Source: Paenibacillus alvei DSM 29 (GTDB taxonomy: Bacteria > Bacillota > Bacilli > Paenibacillales > Paenibacillaceae). Taken from it: a stretch of 64,000 bases of DNA. The position numbers and the translations under genes are program-made. The notes under the pieces were generated by a model that was not told the DNA's origin, ran no database searches, and worked only from the letters and a program-made list of their open reading frames with translations. The stretch is taken from contig NZ_AMBZ01000006.1 of the NCBI RefSeq assembly GCF_000293805.1, positions 1 through 64,000 on the forward strand, written 5' to 3'. How positions within the stretch are numbered: the stretch's first letter is position 1; every line of letters starts with the position of its first letter. Below are positions 26,489 to 35,711 of this stretch, piece by piece.

Positions 26489-26531
26489 AAAAAAGCCGGT
26501 CAGATCGAATCATGGATCCGACCGGCTTTTT
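26489..26531. terminator. Strong bidirectional terminator
   Basis: AAAAAAGCCGGTC (26489-26501) pairs with GACCGGCTTTTT (26520-26531) between the convergent secreted-protein and UvrA-like genes. Confidence 0.85.
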
Positions 26532-26581
26532 CGTGTCCAATTCAATTGCATGTATGCGTATAAGACATGACTCAAGCACAG

Positions 26582-29027
26582 TTATTTCGATAAAAAGACC
26601 CCTGTACAAGACGCTTTAAAGCGAGCGATTTGTTCTGGTGTACCGGCCGCTACGATCTGACCTCCAGAATCTCCCCCACCTGGCCCCATGTCAATCACCC
26701 AATCCGCTGCCGCAATAAGATCCGTATTGTGTTCGACCATAATAACTGTATTTCCCGCCTCAACAAGCTTATCCAACAGGATATACAGCTTCTGTACATC
26801 AATTGGGTGCAAGCCGGTTGATGGTTCGTCCAATAAATATAACGAATGGCCGCTTGTTGGCGTGCTTAACTCGCGAGCTAGCCTTAAACGCTGTCCTTCA
26901 CCGCCGGAAAGCGTTGTGACAGACTGCCCCCACTGAAGATATCCAATCCCTACTTCGCACAGCAGCTTTAGCAGTTGAGATATCTTCTTTTGTTCGGTGA
27001 ACAGTGACAGGCTTTCCTCGATACTTAGCTCTAGGATATCGGATATGGTGTAGTTTTTGAATGTTACAGACAGGACCTCATTATGAAATCTCTTACCATT
27101 GCATACCGGACATTCCACGCGCAAATGCGGGAGGAAATGCATATCAACTTCAACTTCACCCAATCCCTCACAGCGCTCGCATCGCCCACCTGGCGAATTG
27201 AAGGAAAAATGCTTGTCACTTAACCCTAGCCTTTTGGCCTCAGGAAGTGAAGCAAATACCTTGCGCAGCAGCGTATACAAATCCGTGTAGGTCGCGACAT
27301 TTGACCGCTGCATTCGAGAGATGGGCGACTGATCAACCGTTACAATATGATTGATTTTATTCAAGCCAGTAATTGCACGGCAGCCTGTAATGTGAGAGTG
27401 TTCCCCACCGGCATTCGCCAATAGGTCAAAGACTAAGGTTGACTTGCCGGAGCCGGAAGCTCCAGACACTGCAATCAACATTCCGAGCGGGAATGATGCG
27501 GTTACCTGCTTCAAATTATGAAGTTCGGCGTCATGAACCGTAATCACATCACCAATGCCAGCTCGACCTTTGGATTTTAACGTCGATTGTTCTCTTAAAT
27601 ATTTTCCAGTTACAGAGGATGGCTGTTCCATAATCTCCCGGAGAGTCCCTTGCCCTACGATTTCCCCGCCGAATCGGCCTGCCCCTGGTCCGATATCAAT
27701 GATATGATCCGCTTCCTGCATGACCCTTGTATCGTGCTCAATCATAAGCACTGTATTTCCTATGTCCCGGAGCTCCTTCATTACTTGAATTAATCCGTCG
27801 GTATCCTTTGGATGAAGACCCGTAGTAGGCTCGTCAAGGATATACAATACGCCGGTAAGTCCTGAACCGAGTATTGAGGCAAGCCGCAGACGCTGAGTTT
27901 CTCCGCCAGACAGAGATACGGTCTGTCTATCCAGCGACAAGTATCCGAGTCCTACGAGGATGACTCGTTCTACCTTCACAATGAGCTCATGGAGCGCAGC
28001 ATCAAGAATTACATCCGCTTCTAGCTGTGATTTTGCATGTACGGATTTCAGCCACTTATACAGTTCATCAAGCGTGCACCGGGCCAAGCTGGGTAAGGTG
28101 CGTCCTTCAATCGTAACCAGTCGGCTCTCCAGCTTAAGCCGATCACCATTGCAATCTGGACAGGTCTGTGCCTGAAAATAGGCAGCTTCACTTGACTGCC
28201 CTTCCTTCTCTTTATATTTTTGCCACATGGAGGTGAGCACGCCCTTGAACCTGCCTTTTGTTACATGCTTAGGCGCCTCGATCTGTGGAAATTGACGAGC
28301 GAATGCTTCACTCTCCACTCCATGTTTTAACAGTTCCCATTGAACAGGACTGAATGTATCCAGAGGCTTGGTCATATCCAACCCGTAATGCCTTCCTGCT
28401 GCTTCAATAATACCGGCCTGGTATTCAGCTAGTGAATCATGCCAGATGTTCACAGCACCTTCTCGGATCGTTTTAGCCGTATTAAATACAGCATCCACTT
28501 GGATATCGACAACCGAGCCCAATCCACTGCATGAAGAACAGGCCCCATAGGGCGTATTGAAGGAAAAATTCGCCTTCGTCAAAGGGGCATGGGGATGTGA
28601 ACAAACGGGGGCAATAGATCGTAACTCCCTGTTCTCCTGAATTATTGCCTGCGGGGAATTCCTCGCCGCACGCCATACAGCGTCTGATACCTTTCTTCTC
28701 GTATATGATGCGCAAATACGTATACATATCGGTAACCGTACCTACTGTTGAACGAGGATTGCGGTTCGTTACATGCTGCTGTATGGAAATAGATGGCGAT
28801 AAACCGTTAATAGAGTCTACATTGGGCTTGGAAATGGACTCGGACGATATTCCGCTGGACTCTATATACTGCCGTTGGCATTCACGCTGAAGGATATCCA
28901 TGGCAAGTGTTGATTTTCCTGACCCGGATGGACCTGTAACAACAATCAGTTGATGCTTAGGAACATCCAATGATACATTTTTCAGGTTGTTCTCTCTAGC
29001 TCCTCGAATGTGGATAACTTCTTTCAT
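26582..29027 (-). pseudogene. UvrA-like ABC ATPase (UvrA2 type), split by a frameshift
   Basis: The N-terminal frame (from ATG 29027) has Walker A GPSGSGKST and the first zinc knuckle CMACGEEF, and stops just after IYCPR. The second frame continues VCSHPHAPLTKANFSFNTP-YGACSSC with the second knuckle, ABC signature LSGGETQRLRLASILGS, Walker B LYILDEPTTGLHP, a second Walker A SGASGSGKST, zinc module CERCEGLG...CPVCNGKRF and second signature LSGGEGQRLRLAREL. Removing one G/C from the run of five at 28607-28611 restores one ~815-residue protein. It is shorter than housekeeping UvrA (~950), and no uvrB or uvrC is nearby. Such UvrA2 proteins (for example DrrC) protect against DNA-binding drugs. A double-HTH MerR gene diverges from it. 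Confidence 0.85.
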
Positions 29028-29147
29028 ACAGCACCCTCCATATTGATAATGATGGTGAAATGCGTGTTACATCATCCACTTTACAACATTCATGCAAGTG
29101 CTAAAGCAGTTCATAATTCATGTGAATATATCAATATGAGGGATACG

Positions 29148-29180
29148 AAACCTTAGCATGGTGCTTTAAGGTTTTACTAT
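29148..29180 (+). promoter_or_regulatory. Probable MerR operator and promoter
   Basis: The arms AAACCTTA (29148-29155) and TAAGGTTT (29167-29174) form an inverted repeat. On the plus strand a TACTAT -10 (29175-29180) lies 19 bp after ACCTTA (29150-29155). An operator within an overlong 19-bp spacer is the hallmark of MerR-controlled promoters. It would drive the merR-like gene itself; the UvrA-like promoter lies further left. Confidence 0.55.
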
Positions 29181-29245
29181 AAGATTTGCTTCATGCGGAG
29201 ACGTTCTGATACAGTGGAATCGAAATGATAAGAGGAGGGTGTGCG

Positions 29246-29950
29246 ATGAAGCACTACAAACCTATTGACATAGCCAGGATGCTTCAAATTAGTACGAGTG
29301 CGCTGAGGCATTATGAATCATGGGGCGTTGTTCCCTCCCCAGCTCGCGACGACAATGGATATCGGCTGTACACAGATGCTCATTTGGCTTATTTTCGCTG
29401 TCTGCGCACGATGTTTCCGGGGTTTGGTGTCGGATTGACTTGCGATGTTCTGAGGCATATTCAGAAAGAGGAAATAAATGATGCATTTTGGCTCGTAAAC
29501 CGCGAGCAGGCCAAGCTGCACCAAGAGAAGGAAGCTGCCGATCAAACACTAACAATACTGGAACAGATTGAGCTGCCCTCAGTGACCAGCAAAGCGATAA
29601 AGGAACATATGACGATTGGTGAAGCTGCTGCATATACGGGTGTCGCTGCCTCTGCGATCCGCCATTGGGAAAAGGAAGGGCTCATTACGCCAGACCGCAA
29701 CCCTGAGAATGGATATCGGATGTTCAGCCCGCTTCACCTTCGTAAAATATTGCTGCTTCGCACCTTGCGCAGTACGATTTATTTTCTCAAAAGTATGAAA
29801 GAAATTGTACAGGCTCTTGACCATCATCGTGTTGAACATGCCAAAAGAGTGACGGAAAAAGCCATCCGCAGCATTCATGAACGAAATCAACAACAATTTC
29901 TTGGCGTTCATGAGCTTGTAAAGCTGTGCAAGGTGCTGAAGCTAATGTAA
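29246..29950 (+). CDS. MerR-family regulator with two MerR DNA-binding domains in one chain
   Basis: ATG 29246 follows GAGGAGG. The 234-residue protein contains two complete MerR winged-helix domains. The first is YKPIDIARMLQISTSALRHYE-SWGVVPSPARDDNGYRLYTDAHL. The second, from about residue 120, is MTIGEAAAYTGVAASAIRHWE-KEGLITPDRNPENGYRMFSPLHL. Each is followed by a helical linker. MerR proteins normally act as homodimers with one domain per chain; here one polypeptide could occupy both half-sites. No metal-binding cysteine cluster or effector domain follows, so ligand sensing is unclear. It diverges from the UvrA-like gene, and a MerR-type palindrome sits between them. Confidence 0.85.
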   Translation: MKHYKPIDIARMLQISTSALRHYESWGVVPSPARDDNGYRLYTDAHLAYFRCLRTMFPGFGVGLTCDVLRHIQKEEINDAFWLVNREQAKLHQEKEAADQTLTILEQIELPSVTSKAIKEHMTIGEAAAYTGVAASAIRHWEKEGLITPDRNPENGYRMFSPLHLRKILLLRTLRSTIYFLKSMKEIVQALDHHRVEHAKRVTEKAIRSIHERNQQQFLGVHELVKLCKVLKLM

Positions 29951-29967
29951 TTTTTTGACGAGGGTCG

Positions 29968-30528
29968 TTACTTAACCTTTTTCACCATATGCTCATAATC
30001 TTCACCAGCAATGGAAATAATGATGCCGTCTGCTGCGTAACCTTGTGTTTCATACAGTTGCTTTGCTCGGGTGTTATCGACGTTAACAATCAATGAAGTT
30101 GTATGGAATCCAAGCTGCACTGCTTCCTCCTCAAACGCCTTCATTAATTTGGTTCCAACGCCCATACCTCGCTGGGAAGCATGAACAGCTAAGGAATCCA
30201 AATAATACTCTTCCCCTTCTGTTTCCTTAACGAGCTGTACAGGCTTGCCTTGCATTGCGCTCAAGCGCGCTTCCAGCGGACGATCCAATTCTACAAGCTT
30301 ATAGCCTGGATAGGCTAGTCCATACCCAACAGGAACTTGATCCTGTTCCCAGACAATGCAATTTTCCCAGCTCAAGCGATTGCCGGACTGTAAGTAATAT
30401 TGCTCCAAAATCTCAATTGTATCCTCTATGTTCGTTGTACCTGACAGCTCATAGGCAATAGTGCCTATCGCCTCCATCATTAGTGGAATAATGCTTTTAC
30501 TATCTTCTGGAATTGCTTTGCGTATCAT
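29968..30528 (-). CDS. GNAT family N-acetyltransferase
   Basis: This 186-residue protein has the GNAT fold: IRKAIPEDSKSIIPLM at the start, YYLDSLAVHASQRGMGVGTKLMKAFEEEA with the acetyl-CoA-binding Q/RGxGxG/A loop, and NTRAKQLYETQGYA near the end. TTGGAGG precedes the ATG. Substrate unknown. It converges with the merR-like gene, with an 18-bp gap. Confidence 0.85.
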   Translation of the reverse strand: MIRKAIPEDSKSIIPLMMEAIGTIAYELSGTTNIEDTIEILEQYYLQSGNRLSWENCIVWEQDQVPVGYGLAYPGYKLVELDRPLEARLSAMQGKPVQLVKETEGEEYYLDSLAVHASQRGMGVGTKLMKAFEEEAVQLGFHTTSLIVNVDNTRAKQLYETQGYAADGIIISIAGEDYEHMVKKVK

Positions 30529-30680
30529 ATAAGAACCTCCAAATGATTAGTGGCAGCCCTTCACCAATCTCACTATATCATTTTTGACCGTGAAATGATG
30601 TACGAGCTGTCACCTCTTATTGTACGCTAGTCCAATCAATCGTGATCAACAAAAATACTTTCATGCTAAAATTTCTTTCG

Positions 30681-31262
30681 TTAGGAACAGATGGTGCAAT
30701 CATATTGCTTCCGCAAGTATTTCTTTCCACGGAACAATCTTGACTTCACCGTATTGATTTCAAGTGATAGCACGCTAGATATTTCCGCAAGCGAATACTC
30801 TGATAGGTAACGGAGCTGAAATACGTCCCGATACGCCTCCGGCAGGCCGTTCATCATGTTCAAGACCTGTTTCTGATTTTCTTGCTCCAGTACTTGCTGC
30901 TCAGGTCCGTTATGTTGATCCTGTAGAGATTCCAGTGTGGGATGGTCCTGATTGTCGTAAGCAATGTACTCGACAAAGTGGCTCGTCGGCTTGCGTTTGC
31001 GTTGTCGAATAAGATCAATGCATAAATTACGCACAATCATCTGCATCCAAGTAATGATTTTGCAGGAAAAGTTGTACCGATGCAAATTCCGTATGATGCG
31101 AATGTACGCTTCTTGAACCACATCTTCTGCATCTTGTTGATTGCGAACAAAGCGATAGGCATGCTGCAGCAGCACTCCTCGATAGTCATTGTATAATTGA
31201 ATATATATGCCTTCATCTCCGGCAAGCAGTTGTTTTTGAACTTGATCTAGGCTGTATCCCAT
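30681..31262 (-). CDS. ECF-type RNA polymerase sigma factor
   Basis: This 193-residue protein has region 2 (YNDYRGVLLQHAYRFVRNQQDAEDVVQEAYIRIIRNLHRYN...ITWMQMIVRNLCIDLIRQRKRK) and region 4 (LPEAYRDVFQLRYLSEYSLAEISSVLSLEINTVKSRLFRGKKYLRK). It is an extracytoplasmic-function sigma factor of the SigW/SigV/SigM kind. GGAGG precedes the ATG. No anti-sigma gene lies immediately downstream, which is unusual for this class. Confidence 0.9.
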   Translation of the reverse strand: MGYSLDQVQKQLLAGDEGIYIQLYNDYRGVLLQHAYRFVRNQQDAEDVVQEAYIRIIRNLHRYNFSCKIITWMQMIVRNLCIDLIRQRKRKPTSHFVEYIAYDNQDHPTLESLQDQHNGPEQQVLEQENQKQVLNMMNGLPEAYRDVFQLRYLSEYSLAEISSVLSLEINTVKSRLFRGKKYLRKQYDCTICS

Positions 31263-31429
31263 GATTCCTCCGCATATCCTTATCCCCGACTAAGTTGTTA
31301 ATTTCATTTTTTTGATTAGGGAGTTTTCTTTCACGAATACGATATCAAAAAGATATGAAGATAATATGAAGATGAAATTAACAATGAATGATTTTCCGCT
31401 GTAAATCTGAATATTTTATTAAGAAATAC

Positions 31430-31470
31430 AAAAAAAGCCGCGCTCTAACGGATTAGAGTAACGCGGCTTT
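31430..31470 (-). terminator. Intrinsic terminator of the sigma-70 gene
   Basis: AAAGCCGCG (31434-31442) pairs with CGCGGCTTT (31462-31470), with a further CTCTAA/TTAGAG inner stem. Seven T follow on the minus strand. Confidence 0.85.
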
Positions 31471-31491
31471 GATCGTTTACATATGATAATG

Positions 31492-32388
31492 TTATTCGAT
31501 GTAGTCCTTCAAGCGCTTGCTGCGGCTCGGATGTCTTAATTTTCGAAGAGCCTTGGCTTCGATTTGGCGAATTCTTTCACGTGTAACACCGAACACTTGA
31601 CCTACCTCTTCCAATGTACGGGTACGTCCATCATCAAGACCGAAGCGAAGTCGAAGGACATTCTCTTCTCTCTCGGTTAGTGTATCAAGCACGTCCCCTA
31701 ATTGGGTCTTTAGCGACTCATATGCTGCCGATTCAACAGGAGACTGCGCATCCTGATCCTCGATAAAATCGCCCAGCTTCGTATCGTGTTCTTCACCGAT
31801 CGGTGTTTCCAGTGAGATTGGATCCTGCGAAATTTTCATAATCTCGCGAACCTTTTCAACACTTAATTCCATTTCCTTGGCGATCTCCTCTACCTCTGGT
31901 TCACGGCCAAGCTCCTGCACCAATTGTCTGGAAACGCGAACAAGCTTATTAATGGTCTCGATCATGTGTACAGGAATACGTATCGTTCTCGCTTGATCGG
32001 CAATCGCGCGCGTAATGGCTTGACGAATCCACCACGTTGCATAGGTACTGAACTTAAAGCCTTTTGTATAATCGAATTTATCAACAGCTTTAATTAGACC
32101 CATGTTCCCTTCTTGAATAAGATCAAGGAGTGACATGCCACGTCCTGCGTAGCGTCTCGCAATACTAACGACTAAGCGAAGGTTAGCCTCTGTCAGCATC
32201 TTCTTCGCTTCTTCATCGCCTTCAGCAATGCGTTTTGCCAAATCTACTTCTTCTTCCGTGCTGAGAAGACCAACTCGGCCAATCCCTTTAAGATACATCC
32301 GCACAGAGTCATCTATTTTGACTCCTGGAGGTAGTAAATCAATATCTGCATCTGAATGAGTTTGCTCATTGCGTTCTTCGTTAGTCAA
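31492..32388 (-). CDS. Sigma-70 (RpoD/SigA-type) factor, short paralogue
   Basis: This 298-residue group 1/2 sigma factor has regions 1.2 ([29 protein letters not shown]), 2 ([59 protein letters not shown]), 3 and 4 ([41 protein letters not shown]). It recognises -10/-35 promoters. The N-terminal region 1.1 of housekeeping SigA (~370 residues) is lacking, and the gene is not in the usual dnaG operon. It is therefore more likely a second SigA-like factor than the primary one. A TTG start follows AGGGGGG. The ECF sigma gene lies downstream with its own start signals. Confidence 0.85.
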   Translation of the reverse strand: MTNEERNEQTHSDADIDLLPPGVKIDDSVRMYLKGIGRVGLLSTEEEVDLAKRIAEGDEEAKKMLTEANLRLVVSIARRYAGRGMSLLDLIQEGNMGLIKAVDKFDYTKGFKFSTYATWWIRQAITRAIADQARTIRIPVHMIETINKLVRVSRQLVQELGREPEVEEIAKEMELSVEKVREIMKISQDPISLETPIGEEHDTKLGDFIEDQDAQSPVESAAYESLKTQLGDVLDTLTEREENVLRLRFGLDDGRTRTLEEVGQVFGVTRERIRQIEAKALRKLRHPSRSKRLKDYIE

Positions 32389-32591
32389 TCTGTCGCCCCC
32401 CTAAAAATATGCGTACGTATCGAACCGTTAAGTTTACGGAATATGCGTGGATTACTCATATTTGACAAAGAAAAAGGTCTATGATATGATTTATTTTAAT
32501 TAGATCTGTAAGAAATAAGAGCACACACTATAGTATCATATACCTAATCATTTATCAATACCTATTATTTACAGCGATATACATACAATTA

Positions 32592-32617
32592 AACCCCCAG
32601 CATAACAGCTGGGGGTT
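32592..32617. terminator. Intrinsic terminator between the SDR and sigma genes
   Basis: AACCCCCAGC (32592-32601) and GCTGGGGGTT (32608-32617) form a 10-bp perfect stem with a 6-base loop. It ends the 32684-33403 gene on the minus strand. Confidence 0.75.
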
Positions 32618-32683
32618 ATTATGTTTTCTAGCCTATCTTTCTGTTTACTTCATGTGCATGAAAACGACATACAGTCGAAAAAA

Positions 32684-33403
32684 TTACGTTAGCGAATGCC
32701 CACCATCCGTATGAATGACCGTTCCGGTCACGAACGAATCCGTAAGTAAATAGAGCACGCTTTGAGCGACATCCTCAGTACTGCCTATGCGTTGTACAGG
32801 AAGCTTCTCTGCAATTGTCTCATACAACTGCTGGCGCGCTTCTTCCGGCATCTTGCTGCGGGAAGGAGTGTCAATGATGCCTGGCGATACGACGTTCACC
32901 CTTATTGGAGCAAGTTCCAATGCCAGCGTCTTGCCTAAGTTGGATACGGCCGCATTGACTGCGCCAAGAATAGACGAACCAATCATAGCCTTATAGGCTA
33001 CAACTCCAGAAAACAAAACGATCGAGCTGTTCGTTGAGAGCTTAGGCGCGCCATACTTTACAGCATGATATTGTCCCCAAAACTTATTCTCGAACAATTG
33101 TCTCGCTTGATTGGTATCCGACTTCAGGAAGGAGCCGCCAGAAGTCTCGGCCGCACTTACGACAAGATGATCGAATGCATCGACATGCTGGAAGAAAGCC
33201 TCTACCTCATGTTCAATCGTCAGGTCAAGTTGATGTGTCTCTGCTTTCGTCCCAAGCTGTTCCTTGGCAAGCTGCAACTTGTTCATAGAGCGGCTCGCAA
33301 TGACTACTTCGGCTCCATGCGCAATCGCTTGTTTTGCAGATTCAAGTCCGATCCCGGAGCTGCCACCGATAATTACGATCTTTTTATTTTGCAACTGGTT
33401 CAT
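32684..33403 (-). CDS. Short-chain dehydrogenase-like protein lacking the canonical Tyr-x-x-x-Lys
   Basis: This 239-residue protein has the Rossmann motif KIVIIGGSSGIGLESAK, a DLT...VEAFFQHVD segment and the C-terminal VNVVSPGIIDTPS...GTVIHTDGGHSL of SDR enzymes. At the catalytic place it reads SGVVAYKAMIGSSILGAVNAA, with Leu and Asn where Tyr and Lys should stand. It may thus be an inactive regulator or use a different mechanism. It overlaps the quinone-reductase-like gene by 20 bp in one operon facing an HxlR-type regulator, suggesting a redox or electrophile response. Confidence 0.85.
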   Translation of the reverse strand: MNQLQNKKIVIIGGSSGIGLESAKQAIAHGAEVVIASRSMNKLQLAKEQLGTKAETHQLDLTIEHEVEAFFQHVDAFDHLVVSAAETSGGSFLKSDTNQARQLFENKFWGQYHAVKYGAPKLSTNSSIVLFSGVVAYKAMIGSSILGAVNAAVSNLGKTLALELAPIRVNVVSPGIIDTPSRSKMPEEARQQLYETIAEKLPVQRIGSTEDVAQSVLYLLTDSFVTGTVIHTDGGHSLT

Positions 33404-33950
33404 TTGTAAGTGCCTCCTTCAAGTGCTGTTCAAGATTGGCAATATATTGTTTGATGTTTGGATTTTTGACTACATCGTAGCAAGAAAAGCTTTTTAACGG
33501 CTTCATACCTAAAAATTTGTGTATCCGGTGCAGGTGCTGCAGCGCCTCGTCCAAGCTGTTCCCTTCGAAAAATTGAGTCTCATCCTCAAATGCAGATGCC
33601 GGAGCATTCCAGGTTGTGGAGAGCATATATGTTTTATCTGTCAGCAACCCACCAGTTCCGTATTGATCCGTGCCAGTGAAGAATGTTCCGTATGTATAGA
33701 CCTCGTCCATATACGTTTTAAGCAGTCCCGGCACACTGAACCAATAGATGGGTGTCTGATAAATCACTACATCGGCCCACAAAAATTTCTGCTGTTCTTC
33801 TTCTGCGTGGTAACCATTTTGAATGACTGTTGTCTTGACATTGTTGTACGGACTCAGCACTCGAATCATGTTCTCCACTAATGTGTTGTTCAGCTTTCCC
33901 TCCGCAGAACGGTATTGCTGATGACCGTTAATAATCAGAATATTTTTCAT
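33384..33950 (-). CDS. NAD(P)H:quinone oxidoreductase, MdaB/flavodoxin-like
   Basis: This 188-residue flavodoxin-like protein has the motifs MKNILIINGHQ, ADVVIYQTPIYWFSVPGLLKTYMDEVYTYG and KTYMLSTTWNAP, as in MdaB (modulator of drug activity B). These FMN/FAD enzymes reduce quinones by two electrons, preventing radical formation. AGGAGCTG precedes the ATG. It is first in an operon with the SDR-like gene, and an HxlR-type regulator is divergent, the classic arrangement for quinone-sensing YodB-like control. Confidence 0.88.
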   Translation of the reverse strand: MKNILIINGHQQYRSAEGKLNNTLVENMIRVLSPYNNVKTTVIQNGYHAEEEQQKFLWADVVIYQTPIYWFSVPGLLKTYMDEVYTYGTFFTGTDQYGTGGLLTDKTYMLSTTWNAPASAFEDETQFFEGNSLDEALQHLHRIHKFLGMKPLKSFSCYDVVKNPNIKQYIANLEQHLKEALTNEPVAK

Positions 33951-34108
33951 CGGATTCAGCTCCTTGATTTTGATGTATTGGCTGCAAACTCATTATATGT
34001 TCCATTAATTCATTTAGGGAAGTACTGATATTTTATTCACATTATTTCCGTAAATGAAGTATTGTGATATGATGGGACTAAATCGTCATATTTTTAGGAG
34101 GATTCGTT

Positions 34109-34450
34109 ATGACTGGTTCATCTGATTCTATTACGTTGACCAAATGAACGCCCGGACAAACTTGTCCGATAGCAAAAACACTCGATGTGATTGGGACAAA
34201 ATGGACATTTTTGATCATCCGGGATTTGTTGATAGGAGGCACAATGCGATTTAGCGATTTATTGAGAGCAATGGATGGAATCAGCCCGAAAACACTATCG
34301 CTGCGGTTAAAGGAACTAGAGGATCACGGCATAGTGGATAGGAACGTATACCCCGAAGTCCCTCCGCGGGTCGAGTATACGCTTACTGACAAAGGCAAGC
34401 TCTTAGAAGGAATTTTCATCGAACTAAAGCGATTCGGATTACAGCTATAA
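34109..34450 (+). pseudogene. HxlR-type regulator with in-frame stop near the N-terminus
   Basis: An AGGAGG site precedes ATG 34109, which reads MTGSSDSITLTK, TGA (34145-34147), then in the same frame TPGQTCPIAKTLDVIGTKW-TFLIIRDLLIGGTMRFSDLLRAM...GISPKTLSLRLKELEDHGIV. The second part is a full HxlR winged helix, including the conserved Cys in TCPIAKTLDVIG that senses quinones or electrophiles in YodB-like proteins. If translation restarts at GTG 34187, this Cys is lost. A base error at the stop codon would give a normal 113-residue protein. It likely regulates the divergent quinone reductase/SDR operon. Confidence 0.75.
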
Positions 34451-34461
34451 CAAGATAAAGA

Positions 34462-34500
34462 AGCCGGAGCAAGGGGGTGGTGTCCCTCCCCTCTCCGGCT
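34462..34500. terminator. Intrinsic terminator between HxlR-like and lipoprotein genes
   Basis: AGCCGGAG (34462-34469) pairs with CTCCGGCT (34493-34500); the minus-strand tail is CTTCTTTATC. Confidence 0.65.
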
Positions 34501-34537
34501 AATCGATTTTCTCAACTTACAGAACGATGAGAGTTGA

Positions 34538-35005
34538 TTATTGTAACGTCAGCTTCTTGGTCCACGTAAGTTCCTTGCCTGAATCATTGCGGAATACGAA
34601 TGTAACTTCCCCAGTCTCTCCCTTTCGTTTTTCATCATAAATAAATCCGGAAAATTGGCCATTGCCACTAATATAAAACCCGTCTTCTCCATTGCCGCCA
34701 TGTTCGATCGCTTGCTCTGTTGTATTGATAACAGTTGTCTTATCTGACTTCCATCTCATTTCGGCTAAAGAATAACCTTTAGGGATTTGCTCGACTTGGA
34801 AATAAAAATGCCGCTCTGGCTGGCCTGGATATTTCGTCTGATCCACAACGACTAAGATGGGCTCCTCAAGCTCAGTCTGCGTTTGCGCTGGTGGAGCTGG
34901 CTGTTTTTTTGCGTTAGAGCTTATTTCTCCATTTTTTCCGCACGCTGAAGCTGCTAGAATAGCTGCACAGCATAAGATGAGTCCGCTTAATTTAACAAGG
35001 TTCAA
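34538..35005 (-). CDS. Hypothetical lipoprotein
   Basis: The TTG at 35005 follows GAGGGTG and gives LNLVKLSGLILCCAAILAASAC, a lipoprotein signal with the lipobox LAASAC; the ATG at 35026 has no ribosome binding site. The mature ~130 residues start with a polar linker (QPAPPAQTQTELEEP). A beta-rich domain follows (HFYFQVEQIPKGYSLAEMRW, GFIYDEKRKGETGEVTFVFRND), probably Ig-like. It is attached to the outer membrane face; function unknown. It lies beside the kinase remnant, so the two may once have belonged together. Confidence 0.75.
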   Translation of the reverse strand: MNLVKLSGLILCCAAILAASACGKNGEISSNAKKQPAPPAQTQTELEEPILVVVDQTKYPGQPERHFYFQVEQIPKGYSLAEMRWKSDKTTVINTTEQAIEHGGNGEDGFYISGNGQFSGFIYDEKRKGETGEVTFVFRNDSGKELTWTKKLTLQ

Positions 35006-35092
35006 TATTGTCACCCTCTGATTCATTTAATGAAAAATAAAACACAACTCTTGCATCAGCCGATACACGAAAATCTTCTTGCGCAGTCCAAG

Positions 35093-35368
35093 CTATGTTG
35101 CAGTGTTTCCTGCCCGCTTGTACATCGAACGCCTCAACAACCCTCGTACTTGCTCATTGATGGAATAAGAGCCTCGCTTAAGTTCAATCGCCCTCGCTTC
35201 ATATCTGGACAGTTCCATCATATCCATGATCAGGGCATTCATCTTATCCACTTCAGACAAAATATGCTGGTAGTAGCGATCTCGTTTCTCTAGTGCGACA
35301 TTGTCCTGCAATCCCACCGTGAACCCTTTTACAATACCGAGTGGCGTCTTCAGCTCATGAGAGTATGC
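35093..35368 (-). pseudogene. Histidine kinase remnant (HisKA region)
   Basis: The minus strand reads AYSHELKTPLGIVKGFTVG, then LQDNVALEKRDRYYQHILSEVDKM-NALIMDMMELSRYEA and about 25 more residues. This is the phospho-accepting H-box (SHELKTP) and the dimerisation helix pair of a two-component kinase. The sensor part is missing upstream (a stop, TAA 35371-35369, precedes it) and the ATPase domain is missing downstream. It is a both-ends-truncated fossil like the response-regulator remnant at 5821-6090. Confidence 0.75.
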
Positions 35369-35434
35369 TTAACTCGTTAGTACAGACATCGTAACCATCG
35401 CACCTATAAATAATATTGTTATACCTTTGTTCAT
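35369..35434 (-). CDS. 21-residue ORF with signal-like sequence, fused upstream of the kinase remnant
   Basis: AGGAGG with ideal spacing precedes ATG 35434, which reads MNKGITILFIGAMVTMSVLTS then TAA. It looks like the beginning of a signal peptide or membrane anchor, cut off where the kinase fragment begins. It is probably the 5' end of a different gene joined to the remnant by deletion. Confidence 0.35.
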   Translation of the reverse strand: MNKGITILFIGAMVTMSVLTS

Positions 35435-35711
35435 GGCAATAGCCTCCTGTAATCAGGTTTACAAAGGCTATTATAGAAACCCAATGTGTTCATCATGTGT
35501 ACATCGCCTCAACAGCGGACTTCAATGTCAGGACTTTTACATCACATTTAGGGAAGCGCCTAGTCAAGTGAAGTCCATAACACATAAATTATGTTGACTA
35601 TAGAATGCTTAGCATGCATCCACCAACTTCTTTTTCGGTTTTCAATTCGTGTATTGAATTAACGTAATGGGGATTTCATGGGAATGTTCTCGGAAGGGGG
35701 ATCAGTCTAAC

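Noticed and set aside
26582..29027. Housekeeping uvrA
   Set aside because: The restored protein (~815 residues) is shorter than UvrA, has no uvrB neighbour and faces a MerR gene; a UvrA2-type paralogue fits better.
34109..34147. TGA as selenocysteine codon in the HxlR gene
   Set aside because: No SECIS-like hairpin seen right after the TGA, and the aligned position in HxlR proteins is not a conserved Cys; the conserved Cys follows later.
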